15,085 nt of DNA from assembly GCA_016200385.1 (NCBI GenBank), contig JACQEV010000313.1, positions 1 to 15,085 of the forward strand, read 5' to 3'. Positions 1-6,320 of this stretch are shown here, piece after piece (the first letter of the stretch is position 1; the number at the start of each line of letters is the position of its first letter). The position numbers were made by a program, and so were the translations under genes. The notes beneath the pieces were generated by a model. It saw only the letters and a list, made by a program, of their open reading frames with translations. It searched no databases and had not been told where the DNA came from. The DNA is from Candidatus Methylomirabilota bacterium. Lineage in GTDB: Bacteria > Methylomirabilota > Methylomirabilia > Methylomirabilales > Methylomirabilaceae.

Positions 1-373
1 AGACCTCTTTCTTCCAGATCGGAACGGTTTCTTTGAGGCGGTCAATGGCATAGCCGCAGGCCGCCAGGGCCTGGTGTCGATGCGGCGCAGACACGGCAAT
101 GGCGACGCTTGCCTCGCCGATCACCAGATGGCCGATCCGGTGCACCATGGCGATTTCGTCCACCTCCCACTTCCGTCGGATTTCCTCGGCAATCTCCCGC
201 ATCTTGGGGATCGCCATCTCCCTATACGCCTCGTATTCCAGGTAGCGGACCTGCCTGCCCCGTGTCTGCGCTCGCACGACGCCGAGGAAGGTCGCGATGG
301 CGCCCGAGCTTAACCTTGTCACGGCATTCACTAGTGGCTCCAAGGATATCGGCTGGTCGGTGATTTCAAACAT
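1..373 (-). CDS. moaE: Molybdopterin synthase catalytic (large) subunit MoaE, C-terminus cut by window edge
   Basis: MoaE is the large subunit of molybdopterin synthase. With thiocarboxylated MoaD it converts cyclic pyranopterin monophosphate to molybdopterin in the cytoplasm. Translating the minus strand from the ATG at 373-371 gives about 124 residues starting MFEITDQPISLEPLVN. Family features are all visible: a GVVRAQTRG turn followed by YLEYEAY, the IGHLVIGEASVAIAVSAPHR core with the His-Arg pair, and the lysine-rich active-site stretch RLKETVPIWKKE. The frame is still open at base 1, so the last residues lie outside the window. The start overlaps the end of moaD by 8 bases. The Shine-Dalgarno GGAGGAG lies 3 bases upstream, inside the moaD coding sequence. 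The family call is very secure. Confidence 0.95.
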   Translation of the reverse strand, partial: MFEITDQPISLEPLVNAVTRLSSGAIATFLGVVRAQTRGRQVRYLEYEAYREMAIPKMREIAEEIRRKWEVDEIAMVHRIGHLVIGEASVAIAVSAPHRHQALAACGYAIDRLKETVPIWKKEV

Positions 374-620
374 CGACTCCTCCGCTTACAGGAGGGATTA
401 AGGCAACTTCATCCCCTGCTGCCAACTTCTTGTCGGAAGGGGCGTACTCTCGATTGACGGAGAACAAGAGTGAGCCAGCCAAGCCCTCCAACCGCGGGAA
501 CTGACGTCGAACCTGCTCGAGGAGATGGGTGACTGTACTGCCCTCCGGAAGTTCCACCACCAGCTCCCCGGTCCCGACGATCTCGCGAGCAGCGGCGAAG
601 CATTTGACCCGGATCTTCAT
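366..620 (-). CDS. moaD: Molybdopterin synthase sulfur carrier subunit MoaD with a three-residue tail after Gly-Gly
   Basis: MoaD is the small ubiquitin-like sulfur carrier of molybdopterin synthase. Its C-terminal glycine is adenylylated by MoeB and thiocarboxylated. I chose the ATG at 620-618 (MKIRVKCFAAAREIVG), giving 84 residues, because GGAGAG sits just upstream; the in-frame ATG at 647 would add nine residues unlike the family and has no comparable site. The beta-grasp pattern and the terminal ALIPPVSGG are typical. The oddity is that Gly80-Gly81 is followed by Val-Asp-Val before the stop, whereas canonical MoaD ends at Gly-Gly. Either the tail is trimmed by a protease (JAMM-type trimming is known for some related sulfur carriers) or this copy is unusual. 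It overlaps moaE by 8 bases, so the two are translationally coupled. Confidence 0.93.
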   Translation of the reverse strand: MKIRVKCFAAAREIVGTGELVVELPEGSTVTHLLEQVRRQFPRLEGLAGSLLFSVNREYAPSDKKLAAGDEVALIPPVSGGVDV

Positions 621-851
621 CGGACTCTCTCCGAGATCCTGTAGCATCGCTCTACGTCAAGGTGATTGCGCATCCCGACCGCTTCCCGCACCCTTTCCAG
701 ATCATCAAGGGCCTCCTCCAAACTTGAGCCCAGCCCGACCCAGTGCCTCTGCCTTCTCCCGCAAGATATCTGCATCTATCGTCTGCAAACGGTCGGCCCG
801 GCATGGTCCCGATGATACTTTCCTATTATCGCTTATTTCTCTCTCTATCAT
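617..851 (-). pseudogene. Possible frameshifted small helical protein gene upstream of moaD
   Basis: Two overlapping minus-strand frames together look like one protein of about 77 residues. From an ATG at 851 one frame reads through RLQTIDADILREKAEALGRAG and stops at 705. A second frame picks up as SSLEEALDDLERVREAVG and ends RISERVR, with its TGA overlapping the moaD ATG (ATGA). Both halves are charged, amphipathic helix-like sequence, and the switch falls near base 724-735. The total length is 78 codons plus one base, as expected for a single-base insertion. I do not recognise the family. Alternatives are two unrelated short ORFs, a sequencing error, or programmed frameshifting. No convincing Shine-Dalgarno precedes the ATG at 851, so the true start is uncertain. 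Confidence 0.35.
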
Positions 852-905
852 TTCAATACTATCAGTATGTTACAAATGATACTTCATATTGTATATGAGC
901 ATTTC
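811..905. promoter_or_regulatory. AT-rich control region with two 13-bp palindromes upstream of the moa genes
   Basis: About 95 bases are sharply AT-rich compared with the surrounding GC-rich DNA. They contain two palindromes with 5-base arms and 3-base spacers: ATACTatcAGTAT at 856-868 and CATATtgtATATG at 885-897. Their centres are exactly 29 bases apart. The 9-mer ATGATACTT also occurs twice in direct orientation, at 812-820 and 876-884. The location just upstream of the minus-strand moa genes fits a promoter with operator sites. I could not define -10 and -35 boxes with confidence, and I cannot name the regulator. Confidence 0.4.
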
Positions 906-998
906 TTGCCCGCTCGCGACACGCCGACAGTAGCATAAGGGTTTGGAAACTGTCAACCGGACTTGGGACTTCGCAAGCTATCGCCACAAACTTCACGC

Positions 999-1027
999 TT
1001 GACCTCTGAGCCCATTTGTGTTACGAG
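999..1027 (+). promoter_or_regulatory. Weak candidate sigma-70-type promoter for the 1079 gene
   Basis: TTGACC at 999-1004 matches five of six bases of the -35 consensus. Seventeen bases later TACGAG (1022-1027) is a poor -10 match. The pair lies about 50 bases before the GTG start at 1079. The rest of the non-coding stretch 852-1078 holds nothing else I can identify. Confidence 0.25.
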
Positions 1028-1078
1028 ATCATTAAAAGCAGCCGCTTGGACCTGGGTTAATGAGGAGGGCTATCGAGG

Positions 1079-2851
1079 GTGGCAGCCAAACAGCCAAGGA
1101 CCAAAGCAAAATCGCCTTGTCAGGCGATGGGCATGAAGATCCTGGCTGGCTCCAACAAAGAGAAGGCACTTGCCCTACAGCAATTAACAGAAGACCTCCT
1201 CGATGAACTCGGCTACTTTGATTTCCGAGCCAAACTTTCCCCCACCGGTCTCGCCATCGACCTGAAAGCCCGCCATCTTTCGGGATCTCACCGCCTATAC
1301 TGCCACGGACGCACAATCGCGCATGAGATTCGTCTGGATGAGCTGCGCAAGGTCCATCGGAGGTATGTTCAGGAGCGGAGACGGGATAAGCGGTTAGCCG
1401 GTGTCTTCTTCTCGCTCTCCGGCTTTCACCCGACTGCGACAACCTGGTTTTCACGCCTTGATTCCGCTGCCAGGGGCGACTATCACCTGTTCGGTGTAGA
1501 TAAGATCTCTGCCCTGCTCCGGCGTGCCAAGCTGGTCTCATCCCCCGAGCAGATCCTCCATACCATCGAGTGTCGGGTCATGGCGGAGCTCGGGGCGCGC
1601 AACCTCGTCTTTGCGGCAGGAAGGTTCTACTGGGTCTTCCTCATCCATGCCAAAAAAGGGGCTGCCTACCTGGTACTTGACGCGCACGGATCGCCGGTCT
1701 CTCGACATGTCGCCCAGTCCATCAAGCGGATGGATACGTCTCTGAAAGGAAAGCGCGTTCTTGACCTGCAGGCCAGGGAGAAAGTCCTCCTGGTCCTAGC
1801 CGAGGCGGGACAGAAGAATATCGAATTCCTCGCACGGGAGGCAAAGGAACCCCTCACCGATCTTCGTGAAGTGATCCAGGGACTCCTCCACGAGGGCTTC
1901 CTCACCGCAGAGCCCGCAGGTCAGCCGCGCTGGCGATGTGACCGTTACTCCATCAAGCCTGAGTTCGATGTCTTTCTGTGCCTCGCCCGCCAGTTCCTTG
2001 ATAGCTCCCAGCGGTTCAAGTTCATCCGGTCGAATTTCGCCGTGCAGATGCTGGTGGCTGGCCTGCTTCCCTACCTGGAAGAACGATTCCACCTGAAGCT
2101 CTCTGAGGAGGACCGGTCGTGGCTTCCGAAGTTCTTGGCCGTGTCCCCATCTGCCCTTTCCTACGCTCTCTTCGCGCCGACAGACCATTTTCTCTCCGCC
2201 TGGCAGGAGCTGGAGAGCCGTCTGCTTCCCAGCCAGGAGAAGGACCGGCTCCGGAGCCAACACCTTAGTAAACTTTACTCCGACCTCCTCCTGCGATATG
2301 CTAGCGACCTCCAGGATAGCCGCTTCGATGAGGTGCTCCGTCACAAAGGCGTGCGAGGCCATCTCTACCGGATCACGGCCAAGGCGTCAAGCGCCGACGA
2401 GCTGTTTTTCACGATGAAGGGTGAATCGTATTTCACGCTCTCGGGGCCGCCAGCCGCTGGCGCCGTCGCCGCAAAGGGCGCAGGGCCCGTGACCGGTCCC
2501 GATGGAGATACCGCCCTGAACAACGGGAAGGCCCTGTTGCACATGCAGGAGTTCGACTATGCCGTCGAGCTGTTTGACAGGGCGATCAGGGACTTGAAAG
2601 ACCCGAATAAACTCCTGGAGGCATGGAACTGCAAGGGGGCCTGTCTCCTGCATCAAAAGCGCCACTCCGCCGCGATCACCTGCTTCAATGAGGCCCTTCG
2701 CTACAACGGCAATTACAAGGAGGCCTGGCTCAATAAGGCCGCCTGCCTGAAAGAGTTGGGAGATAGCAACGGGGCTATTCGCTGCGCCAAGCGGGCCCTG
2801 GAGATCGATCCGTCCTATGATCACGCGCGAGACTTTTTGCGGAGCGTCTGA
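1079..2851 (+). CDS. Unrecognised multidomain protein: degenerate Mrr-like nuclease fold, probable winged helix, C-terminal TPRs
   Basis: A 590-residue protein I do not recognise as a whole. Residues about 28-152 resemble an Mrr-type PD-(D/E)XK fold: a helix with LLDELGY, a strand with the acidic residue Asp61 in LAIDLKARH, then a hydrophobic strand and GVFFSLSGFHPTATTWF. Where active members have Q/E-x-K, this protein reads LYCHGR (73-78), so the catalytic lysine is absent and nuclease activity is doubtful. Residues about 226-295 look like a winged helix (VLLVLAEAGQKNIEFLAREA then LLHEGFL). Residues about 479-580 hold three TPR units, the last two with clear AW-x-NKA or ALEIDP signatures. 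The start is GTG, chosen for GAGGAGGG at 1062-1069; ATGs at residues 17 and 19 lack such a site. It is divergent from the moa genes. The function is unknown; a nucleic-acid-associated or regulatory scaffold role is inference. Confidence 0.8.
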   Translation: MAAKQPRTKAKSPCQAMGMKILAGSNKEKALALQQLTEDLLDELGYFDFRAKLSPTGLAIDLKARHLSGSHRLYCHGRTIAHEIRLDELRKVHRRYVQERRRDKRLAGVFFSLSGFHPTATTWFSRLDSAARGDYHLFGVDKISALLRRAKLVSSPEQILHTIECRVMAELGARNLVFAAGRFYWVFLIHAKKGAAYLVLDAHGSPVSRHVAQSIKRMDTSLKGKRVLDLQAREKVLLVLAEAGQKNIEFLAREAKEPLTDLREVIQGLLHEGFLTAEPAGQPRWRCDRYSIKPEFDVFLCLARQFLDSSQRFKFIRSNFAVQMLVAGLLPYLEERFHLKLSEEDRSWLPKFLAVSPSALSYALFAPTDHFLSAWQELESRLLPSQEKDRLRSQHLSKLYSDLLLRYASDLQDSRFDEVLRHKGVRGHLYRITAKASSADELFFTMKGESYFTLSGPPAAGAVAAKGAGPVTGPDGDTALNNGKALLHMQEFDYAVELFDRAIRDLKDPNKLLEAWNCKGACLLHQKRHSAAITCFNEALRYNGNYKEAWLNKAACLKELGDSNGAIRCAKRALEIDPSYDHARDFLRSV

Positions 2852-2872
2852 CACAACCCCATCTGAGACGTC

Positions 2873-2929
2873 ATGGACAACATCATCGCCTGCCGACACG
2901 GCCTCAACGGGTCACTGGGCCAACCGTGA
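2873..2929 (+). other. Short 18-codon ORF that couples into the HMGCS-DUF35 start
   Basis: An ATG at 2873 opens an 18-residue frame whose TGA overlaps the GTG start of the next gene in a GTGA arrangement. It fills most of the 74-base gap after the TPR protein. It has only a weak GAGACG upstream and no recognisable peptide. It could be a coupling leader ORF, since the downstream GTG lacks a clear ribosome site of its own, or simply chance. Confidence 0.2.
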
Positions 2930-4356
2930 TCGGCATTCTCGACTACGCCGCCTATGTTCCGATCTCCCGCCTTGCATGGGCTGAGATTGCCAGAGCCTGG
3001 GCCCGGTCACTCGTCCCACCCCAAGGTAGCGGGGAACGGGCCGTCGCGAACTTCGATGAGGACAGTCTGACCCTGGCGGCCGAGGCGGCGCTCCGCTGTC
3101 TGGGACATCCTGAGGGTCCTCGCCCAGACGGCATCTTCTTCGCGTCGACCACCGCGCCAGACCAGGAGCGGCAGGCGGCCACCGTCATCGCGGCCGTCAC
3201 CGATCTGCCGCGCGAGATCCGGACGGCCGACTTCGCCGGCTCGCTTCGGGCCGGGACGTCGGCGCTCCTGGCTGCCCTCGACGCCGTCAAGGGCGGCCCG
3301 GCCTGGTCAGTCCTGGTAGCGGCAGCCGACTGTCGGCTGGCCGAGCCGGGCCAGACGGCGGAGGCCTTCATCGGAGATGGCGCCGCTGCCCTCCTCATCG
3401 GAGAGGGTGAGGCGATCGCCACGGTTGAAGCGGTGCATTCCGTCGCAGAGGAGTTCCCGGGGACCTGGCGCCGAAGCGGAAACCCGTTCATCGAGAACGA
3501 CGATGAGAAATTCGCCGCCACGTACGGGTATCAACGGATTCTCCTGGACGCGATGCGGGGCCTGCTTGAGAAGGCACAGCTGACCCCGAAACAGCTCTCC
3601 AAGGTCGTGTGCCCTGCCCCCGATCTGAGCAGCTACACCGCTCTTGCCAAGGCCTCTGGCATCCCGCTGGCGTTTCTCCAAGACCCGCTTCTCCTCTCGG
3701 TCGGCTTCACGGGCGCGGCCTGCCCTCTTCTGCTCTTAACAACGTGCCTGGAGCGCGCCGAGCCCGGGCAGTTGATCCTGCTCCTCAGTTACGGCGGCGG
3801 GGCCGACGCCATTCTTCTCTCGGTGACCGACCAGATCGAAGTCCACCGGTCACGAGCACGGTGCCCTCTCCTCGGTCCCGGGCGCCCCCTTGCAAGCTAC
3901 CAGACGTATCTCAGGTATCGAGATTTGGTCAGAAGCCAACACGGCCTGTGGGAGATCGAACCATTCAGCTCCCTCACCATGATGTGGCGTGAAGGCAAGC
4001 AGAACCTGGCGCTGTACGGTGTCAGGTGCACCAAGTGTGAGGCAGTCTTCTTTCCGGCGCGGCGGGTCTGCCCACGGTGTGACACCAAGGATGCCTTTGA
4101 GCCTTACAAGCTAGGTCGACGGGGGAAGCTCGTCACGTTCAGCAAGGACCGCCTCTACCCGAGTCCGGAGTCGCCCACGGTCATGGCAGTGATCGACCTG
4201 GACGGCGGCGGGCGATTCTTCACACAGATGACGGATTGCGATCCCGACGCGCCCCGGATCGGGATGGACGTGGAGCTGACATTCCGAAAGTTCCATGAGT
4301 CGAAAGGATATGCTCACTACTTCTGGAAAGCCAGACCCGTTCATCCGGGGCCGTAA
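2926..4356 (+). CDS. HMG-CoA synthase-like protein fused to DUF35 zinc-ribbon/OB-fold domain, synthase active site apparently lost
   Basis: A 476-residue fusion. Residues 1 to about 305 have the thiolase-fold HMG-CoA synthase/KAS III pattern: GDGAAALLIG at 150-159 and SYGGGADAILLSV at 288-300. Residues about 345-470 are a DUF35 module: a rubredoxin-like zinc ribbon with Cys368, Cys371, Cys382 and Cys385, then an OB-fold (GKLVTFSKD, PTVMAVIDLDGGG). Archaeal HMG-CoA synthases have FACKAGT with the nucleophilic cysteine. Here the equivalent is SLRAGT (106-111), with Leu at that position, and no plausible histidine follows near 229-233. The synthase half is therefore probably non-catalytic or has another chemistry. 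The start is GTG; there is no strong Shine-Dalgarno. A thiolase gene follows 76 bases later, like the archaeal thiolase/HMGCS/DUF35 complex. The exact reaction cannot be read from the sequence. Confidence 0.88.
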   Translation: MIGILDYAAYVPISRLAWAEIARAWARSLVPPQGSGERAVANFDEDSLTLAAEAALRCLGHPEGPRPDGIFFASTTAPDQERQAATVIAAVTDLPREIRTADFAGSLRAGTSALLAALDAVKGGPAWSVLVAAADCRLAEPGQTAEAFIGDGAAALLIGEGEAIATVEAVHSVAEEFPGTWRRSGNPFIENDDEKFAATYGYQRILLDAMRGLLEKAQLTPKQLSKVVCPAPDLSSYTALAKASGIPLAFLQDPLLLSVGFTGAACPLLLLTTCLERAEPGQLILLLSYGGGADAILLSVTDQIEVHRSRARCPLLGPGRPLASYQTYLRYRDLVRSQHGLWEIEPFSSLTMMWREGKQNLALYGVRCTKCEAVFFPARRVCPRCDTKDAFEPYKLGRRGKLVTFSKDRLYPSPESPTVMAVIDLDGGGRFFTQMTDCDPDAPRIGMDVELTFRKFHESKGYAHYFWKARPVHPGP

Positions 4357-4432
4357 CCTCGTCAGGGTATCGCCGTCCTGCCACGGGTAGGAACGGCACC
4401 CCAGCTCCACATGGAAGAATCAGGAGACGATG

Positions 4433-5614
4433 ATGAGCATTCGCGACAAAGTCGCAATCATCGGGGTCGGCGCGACGAAGTTCGGGGAGAACTTCACCCA
4501 GGATTACTCGGACATGATTGTAGAGGCGGCCTACGAAGCGTTTGAGGATGCGAAGGTGTCGCCCTCGCAGATCCAGGCCGCCTGGCTTGGGACCTGCTTC
4601 CCCGATTCCGGAGGCTACCAAGGCAATGCCGGCGCGTCACTCGCCGACGCCCTCAGCCTCTACAAGGCGCCGATCAGCCGCGTGGCCAACTATTGCGCCA
4701 CCGGTACCGATGCCTTCAGGAACGCCTGCTTTGCCGTCGCGTCCGGCGTGTACGACATCGTGCTTGTGGTGGGCGCAGAGAAAATGCGCGATGTGACCCC
4801 GCGCGAGAGCCTGGTGGGCCAGTTGGCGGAGACCGGTCATCCGGTCCACGGCAAGGGGGTCACCGCCCCGGGGATGTTTGCCCTGATCGCCACCCGCTAC
4901 TTCGATTTCTTCGGCATCGGTCGCGAGACACTTGCCAAGGTCGCGATGAAGAACCACCGGCACGGCAGCCTCAACCCCAAGGCTCACTTCCAGAAGGAGA
5001 TCACGCTGGAGCAATACCTGAAGGCGCCGATGGTCGCCGACCCGCTGGGTCTGTACGATTGCTGCCCCCAGACCGATGGCGCGGCCGCGGCCGTGATCTG
5101 CCGGGCCGATCTCGCCTCAACGTTCAGTCAGGAGCCGCTTTTCGTGAAGGGGCTTGGCCTCGCCAACCCGGTCGGTGACAAGCTGGCCTTTAACCCCGAG
5201 TCCGATTTCATCTCCTTCCAGGCCACCAAGGAGGCCGCGCAACAAGCCTATGACCAAGCGGGGATCAAGGACCCGTTCAAAGAGATCGATGTCGCGGAGG
5301 TTCATGATTGCTTCACGATCACCGAGCTTGTGACCTACGAAGACCTGGGATTTTGCCGGAAAGGTGAAGGACCGCAGTTTATTGACAAGGGTGTCTCGTC
5401 ACTTGACGGCGAACTGCCGGTCAACACGAGCGGTGGCCTCAAGTCGTGTGGCCACCCGATCGGCGCCTCCGGCCTCCGGATGATCGGGGAAATCACGGAT
5501 CAGCTCCGCGGCAGGGCTGGCCGAAGACAGGTCAAAGGCGCCAAGCGGGGCCTCGTCCACAACTTGGGCGGCCTGGGCGCCGTCACGAGCGTCATCGTGT
5601 TGGCAAGCTCTTGA
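4433..5614 (+). CDS. SCP-x/DUF35-associated thiolase (acetyl-CoA acetyltransferase-like)
   Basis: A 393-residue thiolase of the SCP-x type, which condenses or cleaves acyl-CoA thioesters in the cytoplasm. The nucleophilic cysteine is visible in VANYCATGTDAF (Cys88 from the chosen start). Further conserved elements are VGAEKM, EVHDCFTITE (about 289-298), the GHPIGASG histidine motif (His341) and the glycine-rich end HNLGGLGAVTSV. Length is normal, and unlike its neighbour the active site looks intact. I chose the second of two adjacent ATGs (4430 or 4433) because AGGAGA at 4422-4427 is then 5 bases away. It follows the HMGCS-like/DUF35 fusion on the same strand, and DUF35 proteins are known partners of this thiolase class in archaea and in steroid-degrading actinobacteria. 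The physiological substrate is not determinable. Confidence 0.92.
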   Translation: MSIRDKVAIIGVGATKFGENFTQDYSDMIVEAAYEAFEDAKVSPSQIQAAWLGTCFPDSGGYQGNAGASLADALSLYKAPISRVANYCATGTDAFRNACFAVASGVYDIVLVVGAEKMRDVTPRESLVGQLAETGHPVHGKGVTAPGMFALIATRYFDFFGIGRETLAKVAMKNHRHGSLNPKAHFQKEITLEQYLKAPMVADPLGLYDCCPQTDGAAAAVICRADLASTFSQEPLFVKGLGLANPVGDKLAFNPESDFISFQATKEAAQQAYDQAGIKDPFKEIDVAEVHDCFTITELVTYEDLGFCRKGEGPQFIDKGVSSLDGELPVNTSGGLKSCGHPIGASGLRMIGEITDQLRGRAGRRQVKGAKRGLVHNLGGLGAVTSVIVLASS

Positions 5615-5740
5615 TGGCTCTCGCAGAACCCGCCTGAGCCACTCGATCGCTGTGCTCCCCTTCCATCGTGTGAGGAAAGATCCAGACGACATTGTGACGA
5701 TCCTCAGGTCGATGAATGGCGCAACGTGGAAGAGCCTGGC

Positions 5741-5750
5741 TTGTCGACAA
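5741..5750. promoter_or_regulatory. Perfect 10-bp palindrome just upstream of the bfr ribosome site
   Basis: TTGTCGACAA is a perfect palindrome, immediately before the GAGGAGG Shine-Dalgarno (5754-5760) of the bacterioferritin gene. It could be an operator or chance. It does not look like a Fur box. The gap 5615-5765 shows no other clear promoter element. Confidence 0.2.
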
Positions 5751-5765
5751 TGATGAGGAGGCCAC

Positions 5766-6242
5766 ATGCAAGGACAACCGCAGATCATAGAACTATTGAA
5801 CAGTGTCCTCCGGAAGGAGCTGACCGGGATCAACCAATATTTTGTTCACGCGAAGATGTGTGAGAATTGGGGCTACCAGGTCCTGGCGAAGGTGAATCGG
5901 GATGAAGCCATGGATGAGATGAAACATGCGGAGAAGATCATCGATCGCATCCTGTTCCTGGACGGGACCCCGAACATGTCCAGCTACGATCGAATAATGA
6001 TTGGCAACAACGTCAAGCAGCAATTGGAGAGCGATCTCGCATTGGAGATGGCCGCACTGCAGGTATTGGGTCCAGGGGTGAAGCTCTGTCTGGAGTTGGG
6101 GGACACCGGAAGCCGAGAGTTGCTGGAGCACATTATCGTCGATGAAGAACAGCATGTGGATTGGATCGAGGCACAACTGCACAAGATCGACGAGTTGGGG
6201 TATGAGAATTATTTAGCCGAACAGATGTACGAAAAGAGCTAA
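5766..6242 (+). CDS. bfr: Bacterioferritin, heme-binding type with full ferroxidase centre
   Basis: Bacterioferritin forms a 24-subunit cytoplasmic shell that oxidises Fe(II) and stores the ferric mineral. The 158 residues match the normal family length. All diiron ligands are present at the positions of the E. coli protein: Glu18, Glu51, His54, Glu94, Glu127 and His130. Met52, the axial ligand of the inter-subunit heme, is also present, which separates it from ferritin (Ftn) and Dps. The start ATG has an excellent GAGGAGG site 5 bases upstream. It stands between the thiolase and a Pal-like lipoprotein gene on the same strand, with no obvious functional tie to either. I saw no iron-responsive operator I could name. 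The assignment is very secure. Confidence 0.96.
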   Translation: MQGQPQIIELLNSVLRKELTGINQYFVHAKMCENWGYQVLAKVNRDEAMDEMKHAEKIIDRILFLDGTPNMSSYDRIMIGNNVKQQLESDLALEMAALQVLGPGVKLCLELGDTGSRELLEHIIVDEEQHVDWIEAQLHKIDELGYENYLAEQMYEKS

Positions 6243-6287
6243 CGTTCACGCGGGCCCAGCGATTTCCCCCGACAGGACCAGGACGCT

Positions 6288-6305
6288 GGTGACATTGAGG
6301 TCACC
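6288..6305 (+). promoter_or_regulatory. Hairpin abutting the ribosome binding site of the Pal-like gene
   Basis: GGTGAC (6288-6293) and GTCACC (6300-6305) form a perfect 6-base inverted repeat around ATTGAG. The right arm ends exactly where the GAGGAGGAGG Shine-Dalgarno begins. It could act as an operator or as an mRNA hairpin that tunes translation. It could also be coincidence in a 78-base gap. Confidence 0.25.
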
Positions 6306-6320
6306 GAGGAGGAGGCAGGC

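Noticed and set aside
1796..2362. 188-codon minus-strand ORF within the TPR protein gene
   Set aside because: No domain is visible and the opposite strand has coherent TPR and winged-helix patterns; treated as a shadow.
5615..5641. Possible terminator after the thiolase (TGGCTC/GAGCCA)
   Set aside because: The stem is only 6 bases with a 15-base loop and there is no T-run, so it is not supported as a terminator.
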